The notes under the pieces were generated by a model. It was not told where the DNA came from. It was given only the letters and a program-made list of their open reading frames with translations, and ran no database searches. This document shows, piece after piece, positions 1 through 11,258 of a DNA stretch of 64,000 nucleotides. Each line of letters begins with the position of its first letter. Within the stretch, counting starts at the first letter, position 1. The stretch covers positions 77,407,320 through 77,471,319 of the forward strand of contig CM043702.1 of NCBI GenBank assembly GCA_023935145.1, in the 5' to 3' direction. The DNA comes from Bretschneidera sinensis (Eukaryota; Streptophyta; Magnoliopsida; Brassicales; Akaniaceae). A program made the translations under genes and the position numbers.

Positions 1-302
1 ACATAAATCTCCAAATAAATTAATACTCTTGGGCTTACAAGAACCAATCCTTTATCCAATCACCTTCTAAAGTCTTTCATAAGAATTCTCAAGTTTTAGA
101 AGAAATTTCACCACTGTCCCTTGATTTACACCCCATCACAATTGAGTTTAATTAAGATTCAACATACTAATCCTCTTACAATTTCATATAACAATCTTCA
201 TCCTCAATGACCTCAATATAAATGTAATAATTCAACTCACTACTATAATCATATGATCCCAATCAATTACTTGAGTTACTCTAATTATGCCCACGAAAAT
301 GT
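1..302. other. Unassigned AT-rich sequence at left edge
   Basis: No coding signal or repeat structure is visible. If the LTR that starts at 303 was inserted into GypB, this may be a continuation of GypB leader or internal DNA, whose other side resumes after 27255. That is inference only: the bases flanking the LTR (aatgt on the left, atttc on the right) are not a clean duplication. Confidence 0.3.
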
Positions 303-474
303 TGTAGAGCCTGACACCTTAATTGGAATATTTAAATCACGGGGTTGTACTTTGACACAAAATTGGTTTATAAGATGACTTTGAGATTTAATTTAAATTC
401 TTATGAAAATGTAAAGGGGAGAGTAGAAGTTGTAATTTAAACAAGGACAAGTGTAGCGACCGCTCTTTCCTTCC

Positions 475-478
<4 letters not shown>

Positions 479-519
<41 letters not shown>
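479..519. repeat. (TA)n microsatellite in LTR
   Basis: About 41 bp of pure TA. Tracts of different length lie at the same LTR position in the other copies (about 4391-4410, 26885-26910, 32617-32651). Confidence 0.95.
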
Positions 520-521
<2 letters not shown>

Positions 522-1951
522 CAATGAAATAATAACAAATTTATTTATCTTAGACACTTATATGAATTATTAATTGAGGAGTAATTTAATCATAAAGTGA
601 ATAGAAGTACTTAAGTGAAGACTTTCTTATAAAAAAATTAGTAGGAACATTTGGTTTTTAATACAAAAAGCTAAGAAAAACAATGAAAGGTATGCAATTT
701 AAATAAAGAAGAAAATGAAGGGTAAAGGGGTAAAAGACTTAACTTAGTGGTACTATATAAAAGCAAAGACTTAGAGATTCAACAAAAATCTATCATTTCT
801 TCCTCTAGAAGGCTCATGTAGTAGAGAGAGATAGAAGGCACAAAGCTTGTCTTTCATTTTAGGGAAAACCCATTTTTTTCCTAATATTCTTTTAGCTCAC
901 TCCCTCAAGCCACAAGTTCACTTGCCTTCGAACTTAACAAAACACTTACTGCCAACTAGGGGAGAAGTCCAGGTTGGGAGGTGAGGTGCCATGAGCAAGG
1001 AGAGGTAGCATGTGGGGTACATACACCAGACAGGGTTTCCAATTTTCTTTGGTTTCTTGGTTGTTTTCGCTAAGGATTTGAGATATAATCATCTTCTAAT
1101 CTATTTAAAGATAAAATAGACTTTAAAAAGTTGAATATTTAACTTTGTATAAGATGATTTGGGTTTAATTTGATGGTTTTTGAGTTATGTGAAGTTAGAG
1201 TGTGATGTTAATGGGAGATTTGAGTAAATCTTGAATTATAGAAAGAAATAATTAAAGTTTATGTTTGGTTATTGTTAAAAGTATAAATTTAAATTTATGA
1301 AAGTATAAGGATTGATGAATTTGGATGGTTTTCTTTGAATTAGAGGAATTTTTTTAGTGAATCTAGTTTAGGTAGGAAATTTTAAGCAGAAAGTTTAGAA
1401 AAGAAGAAATTTTGGAAGTCAAGGAAACAAATCATTTTAGTTAATCTTGAAACTTAACAATAGTATGCTTTCTTGTAAATTAACCTTAAAAAAAATATAT
1501 TAGTGAGTTGAAATTATTGTCTTGAGACATAGACTTAAATTTGATAGAAAAGAAAATTTGAATAAAGAAAAGTAAGCTAAAACCTATAATTTTAGAATGA
1601 TTGATTGCTATTATACATAAGATTGAATTAAGACTTATAAGAGTACTAAGAAGAAAAAGGGACAAAAACTTTTGGTATAGTTGGTAGCTTTACTTAATTT
1701 AAGTAATAACATGATATAGATGGATGTGAATTATGACCATATATTTTATTCTTGTATACTAAATGATATAATCCTTAGATGTGGTTGGAGAACATGCTAA
1801 GGGCAAGAAAATATCTCAAAATTAGTTTTCGGTACATCAAAAGTGAGTTTCACCATACTTTTAGTAAACATAATAAATTGTACAATGAAAACGAAAGGTT
1901 AAAAACGTATAAACTTGAATGATAATGGTAATACAAATAATATAAACAAGT

Positions 1952-1953
<2 letters not shown>

Positions 1954-2004
<51 letters not shown>
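1954..2004. repeat. (TA)n microsatellite
   Basis: About 51 bp of TA repeats within the left LTR fragment, absent at the matching place in the copy at 32431-35626. Confidence 0.95.
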
Positions 2005-2006
<2 letters not shown>

Positions 2007-2734
2007 ATGTATGAGAAAAAATAGATATGTCTTGATGATAAATTTTCCTATAAGGAATATGGTAATATGATTGATTGACAAATTTTATATTTGAGAAATT
2101 ATTTATTTGTTTAATGAGGTATTCTTTGTTGAGCAGAGTGGATTGTTATTAATCGGGGTGCGATTGTTTGTGTTAGAGAATCCATTGTGTTCTGAATGCA
2201 TTTCATATGATATAACTTCTTGATGATCATGTGGAAATGAGTGGAGTGAACATATGAGGGTAGGGCTCGTCCACAAGCGATGAAAGGGTTGGAATGTAGG
2301 ACCTCGCCTAGGAAAGGGTGTAGGGGATCCAGAGTTATTTGTTAAGAAATATTGCTTGAGATACGTACCAGTACGTGGGGAGATTTCTCTGTTGTTATAT
2401 TATTTTCCCAGTGAAGGGTATTATGATGAGATTAGCCTAGTGAGGGGCAATGAAATGTGATGAGACAAGTGGATATATGAACATGCATTTCATTCCATTC
2501 CGTTGCATTGCATTTCACTTCATTGATGATTGATGTGATGATCGGATTGGCACATTGAGGGTATTGAAGGTGATTGGCCTATGAAGGAAATGTGACATGA
2601 TTCACCCATTGAAAGGTATTGAATATAATTAGCCCAGTGAAGGGCATGAAATGTTGATTGTTGTGGTATGAAAAATGTTAAGATAAATATTACTCATAAT
2701 TGATTGGTCTTATGATGTGTGTGGTGTGATAAGT

Positions 2735-4437
2735 ACTCTGTGGCACCTCACCTCGGTTCCATTATATCATCAAGAGGTTCAAATCTCAACAAACACATTT
2801 CATAACACAAGCAATTTCTTAAATATAATTTCATCAAATCACACTTTACTTCCAAATATACACAACAAGACATATCGTTTTTTTAATATCAAGCACACAT
2901 ATATTCACACCCTTATATGATTTATTTTTCATACTTATTATACTCACATATATTCGTTTTTATCATTTAATTCACCACGCTTACTAAGAGTAAGATGAAA
3001 CTCAGCTTTATAGGACCAAGTGCTATTCTTGGATTTTTTCCTTGCCTTTATTACGTTCTTCCACCATACCTAAACATCATACCATTTAGTATAGCAATCC
3101 AAGAAGTATGTATGAAATCAATATTTGTATTCATTAAGTAACTACAAGAAATAGTCAACACAATAACTATGTCACAAGTTTTCTCTTCTTTGTATACTTT
3201 TCCTTATTCTCTCTTTCTTTTCATATCAAATTTGATGTTCATGTGTCATGACAATGATTTTTAATTTACTCAAGTAAATATCAAGATTAAATTACAAGAA
3301 TGCTTAAACTTCTCAAGTTTTAAGACTAATTAAAATGATTTGTTTCATTTAGTTCCAAAATTTGTTGTTTTCAAAACTTTTACTTAAAAAGCTTCTACCA
3401 ACTAAATATACTCAATAATTCCTCCAATTCAAAGAAACAATACCCATATAATAATCTTTATAGCACAAAAATTATGAAAATTTAAGATTTGTTCACATAA
3501 ACTACAAAAAACCCATCTAATAGAATTATTTCCAAAAATTTTGTTTTATCACTAAAAATTCTCCTAACTCAAGAAATTCCTTTAACTCCAATAAGTTTTT
3601 ATATTTCAAAACCTAAAACTTACATATCTAAAACTACCTAATCACAAGTTTAAGTTACTTCAAGCTATATTGCAAGATTACATTCAAAATTCTACTACAA
3701 ACCATATTCTAACTTCAATAAATCCTAAATCCATCCATTTAAATCCAAATCAACTCAAACAAAACAAAAGAATCAACTTTATTAAGTCTATTTTAACTTA
3801 AAATAGGTTGGAAAATTATTATACATCAAATTCTTAGCGAAAACAGCCAAGGAAAAACATAGGAAAATGTAACTCCTGTATGGCACATGTAACACACGTG
3901 CCCCCTCGCTCGTGGCACTACACCTCCTGGTCCGGACCTTTCCCCTAGCTGGAAGCAAGTAGCCTACAATGTTTGGGGGCAAATTATAAGGTGGTGGGAA
4001 ATGGTGAGCCAAAAAAAAAATGAAAAATTTTGGTTTTCTCTCAAAATGGAAGAAATGGCTTTTGCTCTCTAACTCTCTCTTCCTTTCGACCTCTCCAGAG
4101 AAGAAATGAGAGATTAAGTCTTTTTTTCTTCTAAAGTCTCTAGGATTTTAGTCTTATATAGTCCCACTAAACACTTGTCTTTTACCTCTTTACACTTATT
4201 TTCTTTCTTTAATTAATTTGCAAGCCTTTACTTGTTTTTCCTAGCCCTTTATAGAAAAATATAAATGTTCCTACTAAGACTTTCTTTGCAAGAAGGTCTT
4301 TACTAAGTACTTTCATTTTTTTATGTTTAAATTACCCCTCAATCACTAAGTCCTACACACGTCTAACACGAAAAATTTATAATTTAATTGATATATATAT
4401 ATATATATTGTTTTAAAATTTAAGACCGGAGTCTACA
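2735..4437 (-). repeat. GypA 3' LTR, 3'-truncated
   Basis: On the minus strand it begins TGTAGACTCCGGTC directly after a polypurine tract. It is inverted relative to the LTR at 303-2734, and shared blocks can be followed to about 2740. A TATA-like ACTATATAAGAC lies near 4160 on the minus strand. The junction near 2735 joins two oppositely oriented LTRs. Confidence 0.75.
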
Positions 4438-4450
4438 ATTTCTCCCACCT
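4438..4450 (-). promoter_or_regulatory. GypA polypurine tract
   Basis: The minus strand reads AGGTGGGAGAAAT, then TG of the 3' LTR. This is the plus-strand DNA primer site of an LTR retrotransposon and it fixes the 3' LTR start. Confidence 0.75.
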
Positions 4451-5868
4451 AATAAAATTTTGTCCCTGAAATTTGATTGACCCAAGTTCATGAACAGATG
4501 AGGATATTGCTTCTTCATAATTTTTTCACTTTCCCAAGTAGCTTCCTCAACGCCTCTAGTCCTCTAAAGAACCTTTACTAAAGGAATGCTTTGGTTCTGT
4601 AACACTTACTCTTTAGTGTCTAGGATTTTAACTGGCATTTCTACATAAGAAAGGTCCTCTTGGACTTCCACTATCTGTGATGGGATAACATGCGACTCTT
4701 CGAGTATGTACTTATGTAAAGCTGACATATGGAATACATCATATTATTGTGCAAGCTCTACAGGTAAAGATAGTCGATAAGTCATAGATCAGACCCTCTC
4801 AATAATCTTGTAAGGCCCACTATAACGAGGACTCAATTTTCCTTTCCATCCAAACCTCAATACTCCCTTCCACGGAGAAACTTTAAAATTTACCCAGTCA
4901 CCCACTTGAAACTCAAGTGGTCTTCGTCTTTTGTCAACATAACTCTTTTGTCTACTTTGTGCTGTCCTCAAATGCTCCAGTATCTTCTTAATTCTTTTTT
5001 GTAGTCAGTTCTATCAATTATAGACCCAAGATCTTTCTTTCCTCCACTTCCTCCAAACACACTGGAGTTCTACACCGCCGCCCATATAATGCCTCAAAAG
5101 GATCCATTACAATACTAACTTGGAAATTATTATTATAAGAAAACTCCATGAGAGGTAAGTATGCATCCTAACTACCTGAAAAAACTCATAACAAAGGCTC
5201 GTAACATATCCTCCAATGTTTGTATAGTCCGCTTTGATTAACCATCCGTCTGAGGGTGAAAAACAGTACTAAAATGTAGTTGAGTGCCCATGGTCTGTTG
5301 AAACCATTTCCAGAATCTAGAAGTAAATATAGCATCACTATCTGACACAATACTAAATGGTAAACTGTGTAATTTCATTATCTTTGCTACATATAATGTT
5401 ACTAATCTCTCAGGAGACCAAGTAATCCGAATAGGAAGAAAATGTACTGATTTCAACAACCGATCCACTGTAACCCAAATAACATTAAAACCCCTCTGAG
5501 TATGGGGAAGCCGGTAATGAAATCTGTAGTCACATTTCTCCAAGGCCATTTCGGTATAGGAAAAGGTTGTAACAAACCTACCAGATGCATATGTTCAGTC
5601 TTCACATACTGACACACCAAGCAATGAGATACATATTCTGCTACATCCTTCTTTAAATTAACCACCAGTATATTTTCTGAAGCCTTCTGTACATCTTGAT
5701 ATTTCTCAGGTGGATAGAATAAATAATATCATGTGCCTCCTTTAAGATTTCTTTCCTCAGCTTTGTATCATTTGGTACATAAATATGATTCTCTAACATT
5801 AATAAACCATATTCTCGTACTAGGAAATATGTTCGTTTGCTATCCATCACTTCCTTCTTTATTGCCAT
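4451..5868 (-). pseudogene. GypA integrase and chromodomain (broken)
   Basis: Integrase joins element cDNA to host DNA, and the chromodomain steers insertion toward marked chromatin. The zinc-binding N-terminal region (EAHDI...) is around 5760-5680. The catalytic core follows in two overlapping frames near 5550-5250, with TDFITGFP and a C-terminal PQTDG block. The GPY/F-like module lies at 4971-4789 (KLSPRYSGPYKII). A chromodomain tail with VEEATWESE is near 4550, just before the polypurine tract. Frames shift several times and stops interrupt the core, so no active protein can be made. Domain order and the terminal chromodomain are the main evidence for the Tekay lineage. Confidence 0.8.
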
Positions 5869-6520
5869 CAGTGCCTCATCTCTACTTTGTACTTCTAAAA
5901 GATGATCTTTACAAATAATTTCACCACCATATTTGCCACTAGTCCTTCATTGACAATCACATCATGTTTCACCTCTAAATTCCTTAATTCTTCTATCAAT
6001 CCTAAGCAATAAGTCTTCAAAACCAAGAAACTTACTGGTAGATTTTTGACTCAAAGCATCAGCCACCACATTAGCTTTTCTAGGATGATAATGAATGGTA
6101 CAATCATAATCACTTATTAAATCCATCCATCATCTCCGTATCAAATTCAACTATTTCTGAGTGGGTAAGTATTTAAGACTCTCATAGTCTGTAAATATTT
6201 CACAACTAGCCCCATCAAGATGATGTCTCCAAATTTTTAATGCAAAGATTATTGCTGCAAACGCCAGATCATGGGTGGGGTAATTTCTTTCATAATTCTT
6301 CAACTACCGTAAAGCATAAGCTACAACTTTTCCATGCTGCATTAACACACAACCCAAACCTTGATGTGATGCATCACTATAAAATACAAAACCCTCATCA
6401 CTTACAAGAAAGATCAATATAGGTGTAGTTATCAACTTCCCTTTCAACAATTGGAAGCTCCTTTCACAATCTTCGGACCATTCAAATTTTTCTTCCTTTC
6501 TAGTTAATGTGGTTAAAGGT
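5869..6520 (-). pseudogene. GypA RNase H domain (broken)
   Basis: The minus-strand translation shows the Ty3/gypsy RNase H signature FYSDASHQGLGCVLMQ near 6385-6330, then YALR, a stop, and [13 protein letters not shown] near 6280-6240. The linker contains VVADALSQKS near 6060, the usual end of the gypsy RNase H. This domain degrades the RNA strand during reverse transcription. At least two in-frame stops are visible. It sits between reverse transcriptase and integrase as expected. Confidence 0.75.
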
Positions 6521-7400
6521 ATAACAATGAGTTAAAAGTCTTTGATAAACCTCTAGTAATACACTGCTAACCCCAAGACGCTTCTGATCTCAGTTATATT
6601 TGTCAGTTTCTACCAATTTAGAACTGCTTCAACTTTCAAAGGATCCACTGCTACACCTTTCCCTAACATCATATGTCCCAAGAATGTTAACTTATTCAAC
6701 CATAATTCAAATTTGTTAAACTTAGCAAAAATCTTTTATCTTCTGAGGGTTTCTAGTATAATATTTAGATGTTCAACATTGTTTTCCTCACTTTTTGAAT
6801 ACACCAAAATATCATCAATGAAAACCACCACAAATTTATCTAAGAAGAGCCTAAACACCCTATTCATCAAGTCAATAAATGCGATAGGGGCATTTGTCAA
6901 TCCAAACAGCATAATAAAAAATTCATAATGACTATACCGAGTCTAGAAAGCGTTTTGAGAATATTCACATCTTTAATTTGTGACTGATGGTACCCTGATC
7001 TCAAATCTATTTTAGAAAACACACGAGCTCCTTGTAAATACTCAAATAAATCATCAATTTTGGCTAATGAATACTTATTATGAATTATTATCTTATTTAG
7101 CTGTCTATAGTCAATACACAACCACAAGTTCCATCTTTCTTCTTGACAAACAACATAGGGGCCCCCAAGGAGATATACTAAGATAAATGAATTTCTTATC
7201 TAACAACTTTTGCAATTGCACCTTGAGTTCTTTCAATTCAGTTGGGGAAATTCGATAAGGAGCCATAGAAATAAGAGTAGAACCAGGCACTAGATCTATA
7301 GAAAACTTAACCTCTTTATCAGGTGGTAAACCAGGTAACTCCTAAGGAAAAACATTTGAAAAATCTCTGACTATTGGTATCTCTTCTAATCTCACACCTT
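6521..7400 (-). pseudogene. GypA reverse transcriptase (broken)
   Basis: The reverse transcriptase fingers and palm are recognisable at 7127-6897: CIDYRQLNK, then the conserved KIDLRSGYHQ. The polymerase box normally reading DD is degraded in another frame near 6840-6800 ([12 protein letters not shown]). Frameshifts near 6930 and several stops destroy the frame. The family role is copying genomic element RNA into DNA. It follows the protease remnant and precedes RNase H in the usual gypsy order. Confidence 0.8.
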
Positions 7401-7689
7401 CATCCTTTGAGTCAATCACATATGCCAAGTAACCTTCACACTCCTTTTTCAGCAAATTTCTAGTTGTTATGGCAGAATAAGCCAATGAGGAACTATTTTT
7501 CGCTCTATTTGAAAACTGAACTCCTCTTGTCCATCAATTCAAAAAATCATTATCTTTTTCAAACAATCTGCCTGAGCATGATTAGTAGCTAACAAATCCA
7601 TATCAAAGATTAAATCAAAATCTATCATCTCTAAAGGAAAAAAAATCAACCTGAAAGTCTCCAATATTTAAAACAGAATTTCGATACAT

Positions 7690-7950
7690 ATATTTAAGCA
7701 CTACCATTTCTCTTGTAGGAGTCAACAGTCACAACATTATTCAAACACATTTTAGGTGCATCAATAGATATCATAAAGGAAGTAAAAACAAAGGAATGAG
7801 TAGCTCACGGATCAATTAATATTCTAGCAGTTTTACCAAACATAGAAGCCATACTAGTGACAACATCCAGTGTAGCATGAGCATCATGTTGTGTAAGGGT
7901 ATAGACACGACTCTGTCCTTGCTGACCCTGACTAGTGTTTCCCTTTTCCA
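7690..7950 (-). pseudogene. GypA protease remnant
   Basis: The minus strand around 7810 reads ARILIDP, a stop, then ATHSFV. In related elements the aspartic protease site is D-S/P-G-A-T-H, so the catalytic loop glycine is here a stop codon. The upstream glycine- and glutamine-rich linker joins gag to protease. The protease would normally cut the Gag-Pol polyprotein. It is non-functional here. Confidence 0.7.
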
Positions 7951-8407
7951 TCATTGATCCTCGACCCTGATTTCCACCTTTGAAATTTCCAAATCTGCCA
8001 CCTTGACCCAATTTGCCTCTCCTAGAACCCTAGTAGTATTCACACTGCCAGTTGATCGGAACCTTAATGAACATTCTGAACTCATGTGACTAGTTTTTCC
8101 AAAAATAAAACAAATACGACCTAACAAGGTGGGACAGTCCTTGTGAAGATGTCCAGCCAAACCACAATGATAACACAACCAAACAGAACAATCATGTGAT
8201 AAATGGCCTACCTGACCACATTGAAAACATGTTCTCGAATCCACTCCTAACACAATACCACTTCCTTTACCTGAAACACCTGCCCATCAACCTTGTACTC
8301 CTACTGATAAAGACTGTCCTTTAGGCTTCTAATTCCCTACTACTAAACTTTTTATAGCTGATACTGATGGCCTAATTTGTTGGCTTTGATTCATAGCAAA
8401 TGAATAA
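7951..8407 (-). pseudogene. GypA gag C-terminal zinc knuckles
   Basis: The minus-strand frame 8253-7951 contains CFQCGQVGHLSHDC, then CYHCGLAGHLHKDC, two complete CCHC knuckles that bind element RNA in Gag. A third, CFIFGKTSHMSSEC, has lost its second cysteine (C to F). Upstream to 8407 the frame continues with stops, and it is then interrupted by the Harbinger-like insertion, beyond which gag resumes at 9710. Tekay-type gags carry one to three knuckles, so this fits. Confidence 0.8.
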
Positions 8408-9709
8408 GGTGGTATTTGTTTTTTTTTTAAGTGTTAAGTGCGAAATACTGAATGAAAATCTAAATATTGCTAAACCATTAAGAGGCAGTGTCTTAATTCT
8501 AAATGATTAAGTGTTTAGACTGTTTGATAATTGAATTTATTGAAACATCTAAATATGTGTATTTTCTCTTTTTAACCCTCTTAACTGTTAAAGAACATGA
8601 TGGTTTGTTGCAAATAAGAGTTAGTTGCTAATCAAAACAAAGTTTGCATGTTTCATCACAAACATATTCTCAATTGCTAATTCAATTTTTAGTTCTTTCC
8701 AATACTATTTTTTTCTTTTTCTTTTTCTTTTTACTTCTCTCTATATGGGTTCTAGGAATGAAAAATTAAGTGAAAACTATTACAAGAGAAAAATTCTTTT
8801 AATCTCCGTTTAAAAGGAAGAATTGGAAAAACTCAAGAACATATTAAAAGGAAGATAAGGAAAACTCTTTCAACATGAAACAAAGCCATTTTATTAGTCA
8901 TCACATTAAAATTGAAACCAAAAGAAATGACATCTTCCACTTGCCCCCAAACTCTATGACTCTCTCTAGTGCCTTCAATGCTTTCAAGTCCTTAACTCTC
9001 ATCTCCTGGAAATCTTTATGCTCTCTCTCTGCCCCCCGATCATATATATTGTTTAGATATACAATGGAAATAAAAACATAATTGTTTAATATTATTTCTT
9101 TTGATTTATTTCCAAAATTTTGGTTATAAGTTGCGTTATTTATAAACAATTGTATGATAAATAAAATTTAATTCTATCATCTAATTTATGCATATGTGTA
9201 CAATTTTATTTTGACAATAGACTAGTAGATTTCAACAAACCCTTGAGAGATATGTAGAGTGGAGTGGGAAGACTCTACACTTCGGCAAGATTTCGAAAGT
9301 TAAATTATGGTTTGAACTTGCGGATAAAGGAAGATACTTTGATTTTTAGTTCAAATTGATCCCTGCAACCTTTGATTTTGCTGAAGAAGCGCGTTTGTGT
9401 ACCATACTATGTAAATAGGGGTACAAGGTCTAGCGAGGTACAAGGTTTGGCGAGGTATAAGGTGTGATGAAGTGGGTTAGTTGATTCAGAGGAAGGGGAA
9501 GATGGATTTTGGTGAAGAGAGGGTATTTGTGAGATTTTGATAATCTAAAATACATCTGAATGGTATTAAGACTCCATTTTAGGTCTAATTCAGTCAACCC
9601 AGTTAAGTGATATTCATATGTGAAAAGCAAACGAACTTAACAATACTATATCTGGCCGACTCAAATGTGTAGCCATTAAGTGGTCCATTAAGTGCAAACA
9701 AACAGGGCC
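8408..9709. mobile_element. PIF/Harbinger-like non-autonomous DNA transposon
   Basis: A 1302 bp insert interrupts GypA gag. The right end (minus reading) is GGCCCTGTTTGTTTGC, a typical Harbinger/Tourist terminus. The left end, GGTGGTATTTGTTTTTTT, is its decayed partner. TTAAGTG/CATTAAGTG motifs recur inside both ends. Flanks are TAA and TTA, compatible with the family's 3 bp duplication but not identical. No transposase is visible. A hAT origin is a weaker alternative. Confidence 0.6.
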
Positions 9710-10041
9710 TTACTCCCCATACTTTGTCCCCCTGAGTAATTGATCTATTCCTCTAATATAGACGACCACCTTGTGTCCCAAATCTATAATTACTTTCCTT
9801 AGCATCCTTTGATCTGCTTCTCTTTTGTTGTTCACATTGTCCCCTAAATTCGATGATATTTTTTTCTGCTTGTAATGCCCTGTCCACCAACTTTGCATAA
9901 CTAATATGTGTTAAAATAGTAAGCCAATAATGGATTTTTATATTTAATCTGTCAAGGAACCATTTACATTTTCTTTCCTCTGTGTTAACCAATTCTAAAA
10001 TAAATCAAGATGAAATAATAAATCTTCCACCATATTGAGAT
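9710..10041 (-). pseudogene. GypA gag, central part
   Basis: The minus-strand frame 9992-9753 reads EERKCKWFLDRLN and later YAKLVDRALQAEKNI, matching the well-known plant gypsy gag block EERK-x-F-x-GL followed by YAELVERAL. A second overlapping frame (9898-9710) shows a frameshift. Gag is the capsid protein of the intracellular particle. The segment is bounded on the left by the Harbinger-like element and on the right by the SIRE1w LTR. The preceding part of gag is found on the far side of SIRE1w at 26133-26245. Confidence 0.75.
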
Positions 10042-10356
10042 TGTTAACCCATATATGATTTTAATAATGACAAAACACTACGCTAATAGCACTAACAGTT
10101 TTATCTAAGTTTTTAAGCGGCAAAAGCATTTAGTATAGAAACAAAGATGCAAGAACTCAACTCGATTCAGACACCAAGATAAGACAGAAGATCTAGAATA
10201 GGCAATAAGGTAATTAAAACAATTGTAAATCTCTTATGTTCGAATACTTAGCTTGATCAGTGGCTCATTTTATAAAAGACTTTGATAAAACTAACCGTAC
10301 AAATGTTTCTAAGTCAAAAACAGTTTTAAAATACAAAAAACTAGGTTGGAGGACAA

Positions 10357-10495
10357 CCCAGTCGACTAGCTCCATATACCAGTCGACTGGGATATGGGAC
10401 AGAAGGTTCCCAGTCGACTGGTACTCTCCCATAACCTAAAAAGGGAAGTTTCTCACTTGACCCAGTCGGCTGGTACAATGACCCAGTCAGTTGGT
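10357..10495 (+). promoter_or_regulatory. Cluster of CCAGTCGACTGG palindromes in SIRE1w U3
   Basis: Palindromic units begin near 10357, 10378, 10409, 10461 and 10482. The last two are decayed (GTCGGC, GTCAGT). They end about 95 bp before the TATA box at 10591-10598, the position of retrotransposon enhancers. LTR2 has six units at 25270-25438. Confidence 0.7.
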
Positions 10496-10855
10496 AATTA
10501 AAAAAATATGACTGTTTGAGACGCGGGACTTAAGCATTTAATGCCCCAAACCTAGCAAGTCAGTGTCAAATGGCCATATTGATTCAAGGTTATATAAACC
10601 CACTTCAATGAGCATTTAAAACAAAGAAGATAATACATTCAATTCAACAAGAAAGCTCATTAATTCTCAAAAGCTTTAAAATACTTATTGTTGAGCCATT
10701 GTTAAAGCTTGTTCTTGAAAGAGAGATATTTTTCATTTGTAAAAGCATTTAATGCTATCTCTCTACCATTTACTTTACATCAAATCTCATTTATTGTAAA
10801 GGGGAAAGAGTTGTAATAACTCTTAGAGTGTTTAGGATTAAACACTTCTTTGTAA

Positions 10856-10911
10856 CTTCCGTGAGGAAGGGATTAGCTTCCGTGAGGAAGGGACTAGCTT
10901 TCGAGAGGAAG
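10856..10911 (+). repeat. Three tandem 21 bp hairpin units
   Basis: CTTCC-GTGA-GGAAG repeats at 10856, 10877 and, in altered form, 10898. Each unit can fold as a 5 bp stem with a 4 base loop. They lie downstream of the TATA box and so in the transcribed leader. The same array is in LTR2 near 25785-25845, more decayed. Confidence 0.8.
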
Positions 10912-11205
10912 GGATTGGTTGTAAGGTTTGTGCAACACCCGTGAAGTTGCACGACTAAAGTTTTAATGGATTACTTCAAGGAGGTTCATTGAAGAGAGAG
11001 GACGTAGGGTTGAAAGGATTTCGATATTGCCAAACCACTATAAACAGAGTTTGCACCTTCTCTTCCTTTGAACTCCTTTACTTTCAAGTATATTATTTCA
11101 TTGTGTGCATTGAGTATTTAATTGTTTAAAAAATTGCAAGTTTAATTAACAAAGTTTTTAAAACCCAATTCACCCCCCTTTTGGGTTTGAACCTCGGTTT
11201 ACAAT

Positions 11206-11217
11206 CGGTATCAGAGC
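11206..11217 (+). promoter_or_regulatory. SIRE1w primer-binding site
   Basis: CGGTATCAGAGC, two bases after the LTR, has one mismatch to the initiator methionine tRNA complement TGGTATCAGAGC. It primes minus-strand DNA synthesis. Confidence 0.85.
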
Positions 11218-11258
11218 TTCATACTTAATTTTAGGCTTTAAATCCTTGAATTGATCCG

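Larger units (their letters stand above)
303..2734 (+). repeat. Plus-strand Tekay-type gypsy LTR, left fragment
   Basis: It begins TGTAGAGCCTGACACC and matches the complete LTR at 32431-35626 along its length: TATA region near 750, the sequence before GTGAGTTTCACC near 1840, and the GTACCAGTAC block near 2367. It breaks off at about 2734, where copy 32431-35626 continues as GATAAGAATTTCG. The missing 3' end resumes at 26939-27255, so I read this as one LTR split by GypA, with about 300 bp lost at the break. It holds two long AT tracts and a degenerate array of GCCCAGTGAGGGGC-like units (about 2400-2660). Confidence 0.75.
10042..11203 (+). repeat. SIRE1w 5' LTR
   Basis: It starts TGTTAACCCATA and ends CCTCGGTTTACA. 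Five copies of a palindrome related to CCAGTCGACTGG lie at 10357-10495, a TATA box (TATATAAA) at 10591, and three tandem hairpin units at 10856-10911. The partner LTR is 24956-26132. Confidence 0.9.

Noticed and set aside
2717..2920. 67 codon open frame on the plus strand
   Set aside because: It spans the junction of two inverted LTRs and has AT-rich, low-complexity composition; a chance frame.
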